Shown: piece by piece, positions 17,744 through 27,225 of the stretch | Layout: every line of letters starts with the position of its first letter | How positions within the stretch are numbered: position 1 is the stretch's first letter | From: Holophagales bacterium | GTDB taxonomy: Bacteria > Acidobacteriota > Thermoanaerobaculia > Multivoradales > Multivoraceae | Direction: 5' to 3' | NCBI GenBank assembly: GCA_009845425.1 | Contig: VXZQ01000012.1 | Location: 372,001 to 436,000 of the forward strand | DNA length: 64,000 nt | Translations under genes and position numbers: made by a program | The notes under the pieces: generated by a model | Told to the model about the DNA's origin: nothing | The model's input: only the letters and a program-made list of their open reading frames with translations | Databases searched by the model: none

Positions 17744-19197
17744 CCCTCACCGTCATCTTCGCCTACCTGGCGGCGGTGCTGCTGATCGGTGTCTGGAGCA
17801 ACCGTCGGCTGGCCGCGACCGGCGAAGACTTCTTCGTCGCGGGCCGGACGATCGGGCCGTTCGTGTTGCTGATGACCCTGTTCGGCACGCACATGACCTC
17901 GTTCGCGCTGCTCGGCGCTTCGGCGGAGTCCTACCGGATCGGCATCGGCGTCTTCTCCCTGATGGCGTCGTCGTCGGCCCTGATGGTGCCGATCGTCTTC
18001 TTCTTCGTCGGCACGCGCGTCTGGGCCGTGGGGAGACGCCTCGGGCTCCTGACCCAGGTGCAGTTCGTTCGTGCCCGCTGGGGCTCGGACGGCATCGGCC
18101 TCCTGCTCTTCGTCGTGCTCGTCCTGCTGCTCCTGCCCTATCTGTTGATCGGCGTCATGGGAGGCGGCGTGGTGCTGGGGCAGATCACGGACGGGGCGGC
18201 GCCGTCGTGGCTCGGCAGTCTCCTCGTGTCGGGGGTCGTGATCGGCTACGTGACCAGCGGGGGACTTCGCGGCACGGCCTGGGTCAACACGTTCCAGACC
18301 GCGATGTTCATGGTGCTCGGGGCGGTGACGGCGGTACTGATCGTGACCAAGCTGGGGGGCGTGAGCCAGGCCTTCGACCGGGTCGCGGCAAGCCGGCCGG
18401 AGCTTCTGGTTCGTGGCGAAGCGATCCACCCGCTGCGACTGCTCAGCTACACGCTGATCCCCTTGTCGGTGGGGACCTTTCCCCACATCTTCGCGCACTG
18501 GCTGTCGGCGAAGCGGGCGGCGACCTTCAAGGCGCCGGTCGTCCTCTATCCGGTCTGCATCGTCGTCGTGTGGATCCCCAGCGTGCTGCTTGGGCTGTTC
18601 GGGAACATCGACTTTCCAGGACTCGACGGTGCGGCCTCGAACTCCGTCCTGGTTCGGATGATCGCTCTCTACGCGCCGGAGCTGCTCGCGGGCCTTCTGG
18701 GCGCAGGCGTCTTCGCCGCCATCATGTCCTCGCTTGACTCCCAGTCGCTTTCCCTGGGCACGATGTTTACCCAGGACGTCGTCCGGCACTACCGCTGGGG
18801 CGGCGACCTGGACGAGGCGCGGCAGGTGCGTCTCGGCCGGTTGTTCGTCGTCGGGGTGGTGGCGACGGTGTTCCTCCTGTCCCTTGTTGCCGAACGCAGT
18901 ATCTTCGCGCTCTCGGTGTGGTCGTTCACGGGTTTCGCCTCCCTGCTGCCGATCGTGGTGGCGGCGCTCTACTGGCGGCGCAGCACGGCCGCGGGGGCGG
19001 GCGCGGCGATCCTCACGGTGATCGCGCTCTGGAGCTGGTTCTTCGTGCGTGGCATCGGCGACGCGGATTACAGTGTCGGTGGCACGGGCGTCATGCCGGT
19101 CGCTGTCGTCTTCGCGGGCTCCACCGTGGCCATGATCGTCGGCTCCCTGCTGAGCAGGCCGCCCGCGCCCGAGCGGGTAGCCCGGTTTATTCCGTGA
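17740..19197 (+). CDS. Sodium:solute symporter (SSS family)
   Basis: 485 residues from GTG 17740, overlapping the preceding stop by GTGA. The protein has about 13 hydrophobic segments in the SSS (LeuT-fold) pattern. Family-like segments include FFVAGRTIGPF near the N-terminus, YVTSGGLRGTAWVNTFQ in the middle and AAIMSSLDSQSLSLGTMFTQD. SSS members couple sodium influx to uptake of sugars, amino acids, vitamins or carboxylates; the substrate cannot be read from motifs. The glycosyltransferase start overlaps its stop by GTGA, giving three translationally coupled genes. Confidence 0.9.
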   Translation: MTLTVIFAYLAAVLLIGVWSNRRLAATGEDFFVAGRTIGPFVLLMTLFGTHMTSFALLGASAESYRIGIGVFSLMASSSALMVPIVFFFVGTRVWAVGRRLGLLTQVQFVRARWGSDGIGLLLFVVLVLLLLPYLLIGVMGGGVVLGQITDGAAPSWLGSLLVSGVVIGYVTSGGLRGTAWVNTFQTAMFMVLGAVTAVLIVTKLGGVSQAFDRVAASRPELLVRGEAIHPLRLLSYTLIPLSVGTFPHIFAHWLSAKRAATFKAPVVLYPVCIVVVWIPSVLLGLFGNIDFPGLDGAASNSVLVRMIALYAPELLAGLLGAGVFAAIMSSLDSQSLSLGTMFTQDVVRHYRWGGDLDEARQVRLGRLFVVGVVATVFLLSLVAERSIFALSVWSFTGFASLLPIVVAALYWRRSTAAGAGAAILTVIALWSWFFVRGIGDADYSVGGTGVMPVAVVFAGSTVAMIVGSLLSRPPAPERVARFIP

Positions 19198-20558
19198 ACA
19201 GTACGGACCAGCCGCTGCGCATCGCCTACCTGGCGGCCGGCGCCGGCGGAATGCTCTGCGGCAGTTGCATCCACGACAACACTCTGGTGCGCGAACTCCA
19301 GCACCGCGGGCACAACGCGCTGCTGCTGCCCATCTACACCCCTCTCCGGACGGACGAGGAGAACGTGAGCTACGGCCGGGTCTTCTACGGCGCGGTCAAC
19401 ATCTACCTGGAGCAGAAGCTGCCGCTGTGGAGTCGGGCGCCGGCGGCGATCCGCCGATTGCTGGACAACCCCGGACTGCTGTCGCGGGTCACGCGGTCGG
19501 CGTCGGCGACCGACGCGCAGCAGCTTGGTGAACTCGCCCTGTCCATGGTGCGGGGCGAGGAGGGGCGTCAACTGGCCGAGCTTCAGAGCCTCTCGAGATG
19601 GCTCGCCGGCGAGTTCCGGCCCGACGTCGTTCACCTGACGAACTCGATGCTGGTGGGGATGGTCCACCAGCTTCGTGAGGCGGTGCCGGAGGCGCTGATC
19701 GTCTGCGGCCTCCAGGGCGAGGACATCTTCCTCCAGGACCTCGACGAGCCGCATAAGTCCCTGGTGGTCGAGGAGATGCGGAAGCGGGTGCGCGAAGTCG
19801 ACATCCTGGTGGCGCCGAACGACTACTACGCGGAGACGATGGCGGAGCTGCTCGAGTTGCCCCCGGCCGACATCGACGTAGCGCGCCTGGGAATCGAGCT
19901 CGAGGGGCACGGCGGTCGCGATGCGGAACCTCCGGATTCGCCCCTCATCATCGGTTACCTGGCGCGGATGTGCCCGGAGAAGGGGTTTCATCTCGCCGTC
20001 GAGGCCTTCAAGGCGCTGAGCGAGCGTCTGGGGCCGGGCCAGGTGCGTTTTCGCGCGGCGGGGTATCTCGGCGGCCGCGACCGGAAGTACTTCGAGGAGC
20101 AACGGCAACGGATCACCGACTGGGGTCTCGAGCCCCACTTCGACTGGCTGGGAGAGGTCACCCGCGAGCAGAAGATCGAGCTGCTGTGCAGCCTGCACGC
20201 TCTCCTGCTGCCGACGGTCTACCGGGAGGCGAAAGGATTGCCGGCGCTCGAGGCGATGGCGAACGGCGTCCCCGCCGTGCTGCCCGACCACGGCGCGTTC
20301 CCGGAGATGCTCGAGCGGACGGGGGGCGGCACGCTGGTGCCCGCCGGCGATCCGTCGGCACTCGCGGACGCCGTCGAGCAGTTGGCGGGCGACGCCGAAC
20401 GCCGGCGCCACCTGGGCCGGTCCGGCATCGCGGGCGTACGCCGCCACTACGCGGCGGGGCTGATGGCTGCGGAAACGCTCGCGTCGTACCGGCGCGGACT
20501 GGCTCGTCGAGGAAGCGGCCTCGCCGGGCCGGCGCTAGCATCGGCCGGTCATGGCTGA
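19194..20558 (+). CDS. Glycosyltransferase, GT4 / GT-B fold
   Basis: 454 residues from GTG 19194, overlapping the symporter stop by 4 nt. The N-terminus GAGGMLCGSCIHDN is characteristic of a GT4 subgroup found in environmental bacteria. The C-terminal domain has the EX7E motif in EAKGLPALE followed by GVPAVLPDHGAFPEM, which binds the nucleotide-sugar donor. The enzyme is a cytosolic retaining glycosyltransferase acting on an unknown acceptor. A long stretch between the N- and C-domains contains QGEDIFLQDLDEPHK. Its end overlaps the ABC ATPase gene by 8 nt. Glycosylation of a product handled by the neighbouring halogenase and exporter is a tempting but unproven link. Confidence 0.88.
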   Translation: MNSTDQPLRIAYLAAGAGGMLCGSCIHDNTLVRELQHRGHNALLLPIYTPLRTDEENVSYGRVFYGAVNIYLEQKLPLWSRAPAAIRRLLDNPGLLSRVTRSASATDAQQLGELALSMVRGEEGRQLAELQSLSRWLAGEFRPDVVHLTNSMLVGMVHQLREAVPEALIVCGLQGEDIFLQDLDEPHKSLVVEEMRKRVREVDILVAPNDYYAETMAELLELPPADIDVARLGIELEGHGGRDAEPPDSPLIIGYLARMCPEKGFHLAVEAFKALSERLGPGQVRFRAAGYLGGRDRKYFEEQRQRITDWGLEPHFDWLGEVTREQKIELLCSLHALLLPTVYREAKGLPALEAMANGVPAVLPDHGAFPEMLERTGGGTLVPAGDPSALADAVEQLAGDAERRRHLGRSGIAGVRRHYAAGLMAAETLASYRRGLARRGSGLAGPALASAGHG

Positions 20559-21252
20559 GGCCCTTCGCTTCGAGCAGGTCACGAAGTCCTACGGCACCGA
20601 GGCGGGCGCCGTCGAGGTGCTGCGGGGCATCTCGTTCTCTCTCGCTACGGGGGAGGCGATGGCGGTCACCGGTCCGTCCGGCAGCGGCAAGAGCACCCTG
20701 CTGCATCTCGCCGCCACGCTCGAGACGCCGACTTCGGGCAGCATCCGGATCGGCGGCGAGGCGGCCCACGAACTTCCCGAACGCGAGTTGGCGGCGTTCA
20801 GGAGCCGCCGTGTCGGCCTGGTGTTCCAGGATCACTACCTGCTGCCGCAGTACACGATGCTGCAGAACGTCCTGTTGCCAACCGTGGCCGCCGGGAACGG
20901 AGAGAGCGACGCGGGGGAGCGCGCGCGGGCCCTGCTGGAGCGGGTTGGCCTCGGCGCCCGCGTCGACCATCGGCCGGCCCAGCTGTCGGGTGGTGAGCGC
21001 CAGCGGGCCGCGATCGTGCGCGCGGTGATCAACCGGCCGAGCCTGCTCCTGTGCGACGAACCGACGGGCAACCTGGACGGAGAGACGGCGGGCTCGGTAG
21101 CCGATCTGCTGCTTGAACTCCACGACGACGAGGAGAGCGCGCTGATCGTCGTGACCCACAGCCTGGAACTGGCCGCGAGGTTGCCGCGGCGGGTCGAGCT
21201 GCGCGCCGGCCTGATCGAGGAAGTGGCGCCGGAGCAGGCGACGGGAGGCTGA
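20551..21252 (+). CDS. ABC transporter ATP-binding protein, LolD/MacB type
   Basis: 233 residues. Walker A GPSGSGKST (about 40-48), Q-loop in VFQDHYLLPQYT, signature LSGGERQR and Walker B LLLCDEPTGNLDG are all intact. The PxxTxNVL-like segment MLQNVLLP and the DEPTGNLD form are typical of the LolD/MacB/FtsE-type ATPases that work with FtsX-like permeases. Cytosolic side of the inner membrane. The start overlaps the glycosyltransferase end by 8 nt and the permease follows after 4 nt, so the two subunits form one transporter. Candidate roles are lipoprotein, lipid or metabolite extraction towards the periplasm. Confidence 0.92.
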   Translation: MAEALRFEQVTKSYGTEAGAVEVLRGISFSLATGEAMAVTGPSGSGKSTLLHLAATLETPTSGSIRIGGEAAHELPERELAAFRSRRVGLVFQDHYLLPQYTMLQNVLLPTVAAGNGESDAGERARALLERVGLGARVDHRPAQLSGGERQRAAIVRAVINRPSLLLCDEPTGNLDGETAGSVADLLLELHDDEESALIVVTHSLELAARLPRRVELRAGLIEEVAPEQATGG

Positions 21253-21256
21253 CGCG

Positions 21257-24200
21257 GTGGCTGCTCGCCCTTCCGGCCCCCTGCCGAGTCTCCGTCACTA
21301 CTGGCGCTCGAACGTCGCCGTGGTGCTGACCGCGGCGGTCGCGGCCTCGGTATTGACCGGCGCCCTGATGGTCGGAGACTCGGTGCGGGGAAGTCTGCGC
21401 CAGCTCACCCTCGACCGCCTCGGCGGCATCGATCACGCCCTGCTGGGCACCGGGTTCTTCCGGGAAGAACTTCGGGACGAACTGGCTGGCGACGCCGCGT
21501 TCACGGCCCGTTACGGTCCGGTGTCGGCCGCGATCCTGATGCAGGGCAGCGTGGTGGAACCCGAGAGCGGCCGCCGCGCCGCCCGGGTCAACGTGCAAGG
21601 GATCGGCGACGAGTTCGGCTCCTTCTTCCCGAGTGCCGCGGAGCAGCTCGACCTTTCCCGGCGCGACGGCCAGCTCTTCGCGTCGCTGGCGGTCAACCGC
21701 TCGCTGGCAGAGGCCCTGGCGGTCGAGACCGGGGACTCCGTCGTGCTCTACCTCGAGCGGCCGAGCGAGGCGCCGCGCGCCAGCCTCATGGGGGAGAAGG
21801 ACCCGGCGGACCAACTGGAGAGCATGCGGCTGAGCGTGGTCTCCGTGCTCGAGGACGAGGGCCCCGGCCGCTTCCAGCTGTCGCCTCACCAGAGCCAGCC
21901 GCTGGTGGGCTACGTGCGGCTTCGCGACCTGCAGCGCGAACTCGACCGGCGCGGTCTGGCGAATGCGTTGCTGGTGGGTGAGCGCGCGGAGGCCGGCGAA
22001 CCGGAAGCCGCGGCGCTTGATCTGGAGCAGCGGATCCGCTCCCATGCCCAGGCGGCCGACTTCAGCCTGGCGTTCGTCGAGGCGGAAGATCACCTGCGCA
22101 TCACCAGTTCCCAGATCGTCTTCGGCGAGGAGCTCGCCGGGGCCGTGGAAACCCTGGCGCGGGACCAGGGTGTTGAGGCCATCGGCGTCTCTACCTATCT
22201 CGCCAACCGGACCGCCGCGGAGAACGGCGCCGCGGCTCCCTACTCGACGATCGCCGCGCTCGATACGGGGAGAGCCGGCGAACTCGGCATGATGCGGCTG
22301 GCCGACGGTCGGCCGGCGCCGGCGCTCGGGTCGGGCGAGGTGCTCGTCAACGCCTTCCTGGCCGAGGACCTTGGGGTTGGTGAGGGCGACCGGCTGACGA
22401 TCGACTACTTCGTGATCGGCGATCGCGAACAGTTGGTCGAGCGGCCGGTTCAGGCCACCGTGACGGGCGTCGTCGAGACGACAGGCTGGGCTGCGGATCG
22501 CACCCTGACGCCGGACTTTCCCGGCGTAGCCGACGCCGACAACATGAGCGACTGGGACCCAACCTTTCCGGTCGATCTCAGCCGGATCAGGGACCAGGAC
22601 GAGGCCTACTGGGATGAACATCGGGCAACCCCGAAGCTGTTCGTCTCACTGGAGTACGGCGCCGAGCTGTGGTCCAGCCGCTTCGGCCTTCTGACCTCGT
22701 TCCGGCTGCTGCCCGCGGACGGAGACTCGCCGGGTCAACTCCGGGCCGCTCTCGAGGGAGAGGCGCCCGAGCGCGTCGAACTGCACGCGGCGGGTCTGAC
22801 GGTCGAGGCGGTGAAGGCCGCGGGCCTGCGGGGCGCCACCGGCGCTACCGACTTCGGAGGCCTCTTCATCGGTTTCAGCCTGTTTCTGATCGTCTCGGCA
22901 GCGTTGCTGGTGGGTCTGTTCTTCCGTCTGGGAACGGAGAGCCGCGCCAACGAGATGGGCCTGCTGCTGGCGCTCGGCCACGGTATCAAGCGCGTGCGGC
23001 GGCGTTTCCTGCTCGAAGGCGCGTTGCTGGGCGGGGCGGGTGTCCTGCTCGGCCTGGGCGGAGCGGTGCTCTATGCCGGCGCGATGATGGCCGCGCTCCG
23101 GACCCTGTGGCGCTCCGCCGTCGGTTCGAGTCATCTCTACCTCCACGTCGAGCCTCTGACGCTGGCCCTGGGCGGTGCCGGTTCGCTCCTCGTCGTGTTC
23201 TTCGCGATCCGGGGCGCGGTCGGCCGGCTGGCGGCTGTGTCGCCCGTCCGGTTGCTGCGTGGAGAGACCACCGAGCGACCGGCGGCGGTGTCGGCGCCGG
23301 GACTCAGGGCGCGCTGGACCAGGGGGATCGCCGGCGGTCTCGCTCTCGCCCTGCTCGGCGGGTCGACCGCGGCACCGGCGTCGGCGGCCGCCTACCTGTT
23401 CTTCTCGGGCGGCGCCTGCCTGCTGGTCGCCGGCCTCGCCGGCTTCACCCTGTGGCTGCGCCGGCGGCCTGAGGCGCCGCTACGGAGCTGGTCCTGGCGC
23501 GCCGGATCGAGCATGGCGGCGGCCAATGCGTCGCTCAATCCGGGGCGGAGCCTGCTCTGCGCCGCCCTGGTGGCGAGCGCGTCCTTCGTCATCGTGGCCG
23601 TCGGCGCCTACGGACTCCGTTTCGGCGAGGAGACGAGGAATCTGGATTCGGGGGCCGGAGGGTTCGATCTGGTCGCAGAGTCCGATGTCTCCGTTCTAGC
23701 GGACATGACAAGCGTGGAGGGACGCTACGAACTGGGCTTCGGCGAGGAGGCTTCCGATCTCGTCGGACGCGCCGAGATCGTTGCCTTCCGGACGGTGCCC
23801 GGCGACGACATCAGTTGCCTGAACCTGTTCCAGCCGGAGAGGCCGCGGCTGCTCGGCGCGCCGCCGGAGTTCATAGAGCGCGGGGGCTTTCGCTTCCAGT
23901 CGCTCATCTCCGAGGCGGGCGAGGCGCCCTGGGAACTGCTGGAGCAGGACCTCGGCCCCGGCATCGTCCCGGCGATCGGCGATTTCAACTCCGTCATGTG
24001 GATTCTCCATTCGGGGCTCGGCCAGGGCATCGAGGTCGAGACGGAGCGTGGGGAGACGATCGAACTGCGGCTGGTCGGACTCCTGCGCAAAAGCGTGTTC
24101 CAGAGTGAACTCGTCATTTCCGAGGCGAACCTGGCGAGGCACTTCCCGAGCCGGACGGGCGCGTCCTACTTCCTGCTGCGAACCGAGCCGGTCGAGCAGG

Positions 24201-24679
24201 ACCGGACGATGCAGGAACTCGAGCGGACGCTCGCCGGCTTCGGTTTCGACGCCGTCCCCACCGCCCAGCGGCTACAGGCGTTCCAGGCGGTCGAGAACAC
24301 CTATCTCGGCACGTTCCAGACCCTGGGCGGACTTGGCCTGCTGCTCGGAACGCTGGGTCTCTCCGTGGTCCTGCTGCGCAACCTGCTGGAGCGGCGGGGC
24401 GAGCTGGCGACGATGCAGGCAATCGGCTTCTGGCGGCGTGCCCTGGCCTGGCTGGTGGTGGCTGAGAACAGCCTGCTCCTGGCGGCCGGCGTCACGGTGG
24501 GCGCCGCCTCGGCGCTCGTCGCGGTGAGCCCGCACCTCCTCGGCGGTCACGCGCTGGTGCCGTGGCTGTCGCTCGGACTCACCCTGCTGCTGGTGCTGGC
24601 GGCCGGCACGCTGGCGAGCCTTGCGGCGGTAAGACGGGTTACCAGGGAGGACCTGCTACCGGCGCTACGCGGTAGCTAG
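21257..24679 (+). CDS. Large FtsX/MacB-type ABC permease
   Basis: 1140 residues from GTG 21257. An N-terminal membrane segment (about 15-35) is followed by about 500 periplasmic residues, then a block of hydrophobic helices (about 535-715), another near 770-790, a second periplasmic domain, and three helices at the C-terminus (about 1015-1130). This doubled arrangement of FtsX-like domains resembles the fused LolC/E-like or MacB-like permeases of about 800-1200 residues seen in Acidobacteriota and Planctomycetes. With the preceding ATPase it should move substrates by mechanotransmission rather than through a channel. Convergent with the S9 peptidase gene. Substrate unknown. Confidence 0.88.
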   Translation: MAARPSGPLPSLRHYWRSNVAVVLTAAVAASVLTGALMVGDSVRGSLRQLTLDRLGGIDHALLGTGFFREELRDELAGDAAFTARYGPVSAAILMQGSVVEPESGRRAARVNVQGIGDEFGSFFPSAAEQLDLSRRDGQLFASLAVNRSLAEALAVETGDSVVLYLERPSEAPRASLMGEKDPADQLESMRLSVVSVLEDEGPGRFQLSPHQSQPLVGYVRLRDLQRELDRRGLANALLVGERAEAGEPEAAALDLEQRIRSHAQAADFSLAFVEAEDHLRITSSQIVFGEELAGAVETLARDQGVEAIGVSTYLANRTAAENGAAAPYSTIAALDTGRAGELGMMRLADGRPAPALGSGEVLVNAFLAEDLGVGEGDRLTIDYFVIGDREQLVERPVQATVTGVVETTGWAADRTLTPDFPGVADADNMSDWDPTFPVDLSRIRDQDEAYWDEHRATPKLFVSLEYGAELWSSRFGLLTSFRLLPADGDSPGQLRAALEGEAPERVELHAAGLTVEAVKAAGLRGATGATDFGGLFIGFSLFLIVSAALLVGLFFRLGTESRANEMGLLLALGHGIKRVRRRFLLEGALLGGAGVLLGLGGAVLYAGAMMAALRTLWRSAVGSSHLYLHVEPLTLALGGAGSLLVVFFAIRGAVGRLAAVSPVRLLRGETTERPAAVSAPGLRARWTRGIAGGLALALLGGSTAAPASAAAYLFFSGGACLLVAGLAGFTLWLRRRPEAPLRSWSWRAGSSMAAANASLNPGRSLLCAALVASASFVIVAVGAYGLRFGEETRNLDSGAGGFDLVAESDVSVLADMTSVEGRYELGFGEEASDLVGRAEIVAFRTVPGDDISCLNLFQPERPRLLGAPPEFIERGGFRFQSLISEAGEAPWELLEQDLGPGIVPAIGDFNSVMWILHSGLGQGIEVETERGETIELRLVGLLRKSVFQSELVISEANLARHFPSRTGASYFLLRTEPVEQDRTMQELERTLAGFGFDAVPTAQRLQAFQAVENTYLGTFQTLGGLGLLLGTLGLSVVLLRNLLERRGELATMQAIGFWRRALAWLVVAENSLLLAAGVTVGAASALVAVSPHLLGGHALVPWLSLGLTLLLVLAAGTLASLAAVRRVTREDLLPALRGS

Positions 24680-24716
24680 TCGGCCGGCCAGGCCGCCGGC
24701 GCCCCCAGCGCGGGAC

Positions 24717-27221
24717 CTAGGGTTTGAGGTGGGTTTCGAACAGCTTCAGGATGCGGCGGTACTCGTCGAGCCAGCTTGACGGCTCGAGGAAGCCGTGAGC
24801 TTCGGCAGGGTAGACCGCTAGCTCCCAGTCTTCCTTACCCAGCTCGATGAGGCGCTGGACGAGCCGCACGGAGTCCTGGAACAGAACGTTGTCGTCCAGC
24901 ATCCCCGTGCAGATCAGGAGCGGCTTCTGCAGACCCTCGGCGAACTCGATCGGCGAGCTGCGCTCGTAGGCCTCCGGGTCGAGTTCCGGCGTGTTCAGGA
25001 TGTTCGACGTGTAGCCGTGGTTGTAGTGGGCCCAGTCGGTCACCGGGCGAAGGGCCGCTCCCGCAGCGAACAGTTCGGGGCGGCGGAACATCGCCATGAA
25101 CGTCACGAAGCCTCCGTAAGACCCACCGTAGACGCCGATCCGTTCGCGATCGACGCCGTGCCCGGCGACCAGGTAGTCGATGCCGTCGGCCAGGTCTTCG
25201 ACCTCGGGCGTGCCCATCTGCCGGTAGATCGCGGTGCGCCAGTCCCGGCCGTAACCCGCGGAAGCGCGGAAGTCCATGTCGAGCACCACGTAGCCGCGGC
25301 GGGCGAGCAGGGTGTGGAACATGAACTCGCGGAAGTAGGAGGACCAGCCCTGGTGGGCGTTCTGGAGGTAGCCCGCGCCGTGGACGAAGACGACCGCCGG
25401 CCGCGGAGCTTCGGTGGAGTCCGGGGGCAGATAGAGGCGGGCGTGGATCGGTCGGTCAGCGCGCGACGAGGGCACTTCGACGAACCGGGGCACGACCCAG
25501 TCGATAGCCAGGAAGTCGGCAGACACAGTTTCCGTCAGGCGGACGGCCTCGGCGCCCGGCGATGCGTCCTGGAGCCAGAGTTCCGGCGGCCGGGTGACGC
25601 TGGAATGGACGATCAGGAGGTGACCGTCGTCAGGCGAGAGTCGGTAGGAGTTGAGCCCGCCCAGTGAGGTCACCTGTTCGACGACGCTGGTCCCTGCTTC
25701 CGAGACCGGCGCGCGGAAGACGTCGAAGACGCCGGAGTGGTTCCTGTTCGCCTCGAAGTAGAGGAAGGCGCCGTCGGCCGAAACCTGTGGCGAACGGACC
25801 ACGAAGTCGCCCTCCGTGACCTGAAGTCGTTCGCCGGTCGCCGTGTCCATCACGTGGAGATGCGAGTAGCCGGTTTCCTCGGACAGGAAGAAGATCGTGC
25901 GGTCGTCCGGCAGCCAGCCCAGATCGCGAAAGGCGTAGTTGATCCAGGCCGGGTCGGACATCCGGTGCAGGGGACCCAGTTCGCCGGCTTCGAGGTCGAT
26001 TCGGGCGATCCAGCGGTCCTTGTTGTCGGCCGAGTAGACCTGCACGATGGCGCGCGAACCGTCCCGGTTGAAAGACACCGGGCCGAAGCGAACCGGCCGG
26101 GGCCCGGGCTCCTTCTCATTGGCCTCCTCCTCACCGGCGTCCTCGTCCTTCTGCTCGATCGACTTCGCTTCGGTATCGGCCGCGTCCTCGCCGCGGCCGG
26201 CCTCCTTCGCCGCGGCTTCCCGGCCCTTCTTCCGTTGGCGTGCCACCTCACGCAGGTCGGCCAGCGGATCGTCCGTGATGCCCGGCAGCACCGAGAGGTC
26301 GAGCGTCACTGGCTCCGCGTCTCCGGCGCGCAGCAGGAGCAGCGTTTCGCCGGCCGTTTCCGCCGTGCCGACCTTCATGCGGACCTCTTCGACGTCGACC
26401 ATGCCGGTGGCGGTGACGTAGTTCGGCATCCTGTCGCGGAGCCCCTCGTCGCGCTCCTTCGGACGGGTGCGCAGGACCAGGCGGTCAAGGGCCGGCGACA
26501 AGGCTGAGCCAGCCACTTCCACCTCCTTGCCCAGGTAGTGGGGAAGGGTAGGCCGGCTGGGGTCGGCGGCCTGGCGTTCCCTGTAGACCTCCAGGCTTCG
26601 TTCCTCGCGCTCGCGTCGCTGCCGGACGATCTCGAGCAGGCGCGGCTGCTGGCGCTCCAGGTAGCCGGCCTTGAGGTCCTGCTCGGAGCGCGCCTGTTCG
26701 GGCTCGTCTTCCGCCCGGACGTCGAAAGGCTGCCTGAGCAGGCCGGTCTCCCGCTCCCGCACGAACCACACGCCGGCCCGGCGGAAGGCGACATCGCCGC
26801 CGGCGGTGAAGAAGGGCGTGGTTTCCGTTGTGGCGGTCCGGGTGATCTGGATCAGACTGTCGTCACGGTCCAGGTCGCGGATGAAGACGTCGCCCGCCTT
26901 GACGAAGACCCGGCGCCGCCGTTCGCGGTCCCAGTTGCCGCCCGCGGCTTCCGCGCCGGCGAGGTCGCGGTCGGAGACCCGGACCGTTTCCGGCCCTTCG
27001 AGGTCGATACGGTAGAGATCGCGGGTCTCCTCGCCCTCCCGCTTGCGCTGGAAGTAGACGCTGTCGCCGTCGCTGCTCCAGTACGGCCGCTCCGGCTGGC
27101 GACCCAGCCAGTCCGGATGGGCCATGATCCGTTCGAGGGTTACGTCGTCCTGGGCCCGGAGGGGAAGGACGGGCAGGAGCAGGCCCGCGGCCAGGGCTAC
27201 CGCGAGCGGTCGAATGGGCAA
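24717..27221 (-). CDS. S9 family peptidase (prolyl oligopeptidase / dipeptidyl-peptidase type)
   Basis: 834 residues. A signal peptide (ending near LPLRAQ) targets it to the periplasm. Residues up to about 590 form a beta-propeller of the DPP IV N-terminal or WD40-like type. The C-terminal alpha/beta-hydrolase domain holds GGSYGG (Ser about 701), GMLDDN (Asp about 776) and EAHGF (His about 809), a complete catalytic triad. An unusual run of Lys, Glu, Asp and Ala (about residues 335-380, rich in KKGREAAAKEAG-like sequence) interrupts the propeller. S9 enzymes cleave short peptides, usually after Pro. It starts 4 nt after the TPR gene stop, so the two are probably cotranscribed. Confidence 0.93.
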   Translation of the reverse strand: MPIRPLAVALAAGLLLPVLPLRAQDDVTLERIMAHPDWLGRQPERPYWSSDGDSVYFQRKREGEETRDLYRIDLEGPETVRVSDRDLAGAEAAGGNWDRERRRRVFVKAGDVFIRDLDRDDSLIQITRTATTETTPFFTAGGDVAFRRAGVWFVRERETGLLRQPFDVRAEDEPEQARSEQDLKAGYLERQQPRLLEIVRQRREREERSLEVYRERQAADPSRPTLPHYLGKEVEVAGSALSPALDRLVLRTRPKERDEGLRDRMPNYVTATGMVDVEEVRMKVGTAETAGETLLLLRAGDAEPVTLDLSVLPGITDDPLADLREVARQRKKGREAAAKEAGRGEDAADTEAKSIEQKDEDAGEEEANEKEPGPRPVRFGPVSFNRDGSRAIVQVYSADNKDRWIARIDLEAGELGPLHRMSDPAWINYAFRDLGWLPDDRTIFFLSEETGYSHLHVMDTATGERLQVTEGDFVVRSPQVSADGAFLYFEANRNHSGVFDVFRAPVSEAGTSVVEQVTSLGGLNSYRLSPDDGHLLIVHSSVTRPPELWLQDASPGAEAVRLTETVSADFLAIDWVVPRFVEVPSSRADRPIHARLYLPPDSTEAPRPAVVFVHGAGYLQNAHQGWSSYFREFMFHTLLARRGYVVLDMDFRASAGYGRDWRTAIYRQMGTPEVEDLADGIDYLVAGHGVDRERIGVYGGSYGGFVTFMAMFRRPELFAAGAALRPVTDWAHYNHGYTSNILNTPELDPEAYERSSPIEFAEGLQKPLLICTGMLDDNVLFQDSVRLVQRLIELGKEDWELAVYPAEAHGFLEPSSWLDEYRRILKLFETHLKP

Positions 27222-27225
27222 GCTG

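Noticed and set aside
24681..24695. GC-rich inverted repeat CGGCC-N5-GGCCG between convergent genes as a terminator
   Set aside because: Only a 5-bp stem in a GC-rich setting with no T-run; too likely by chance.
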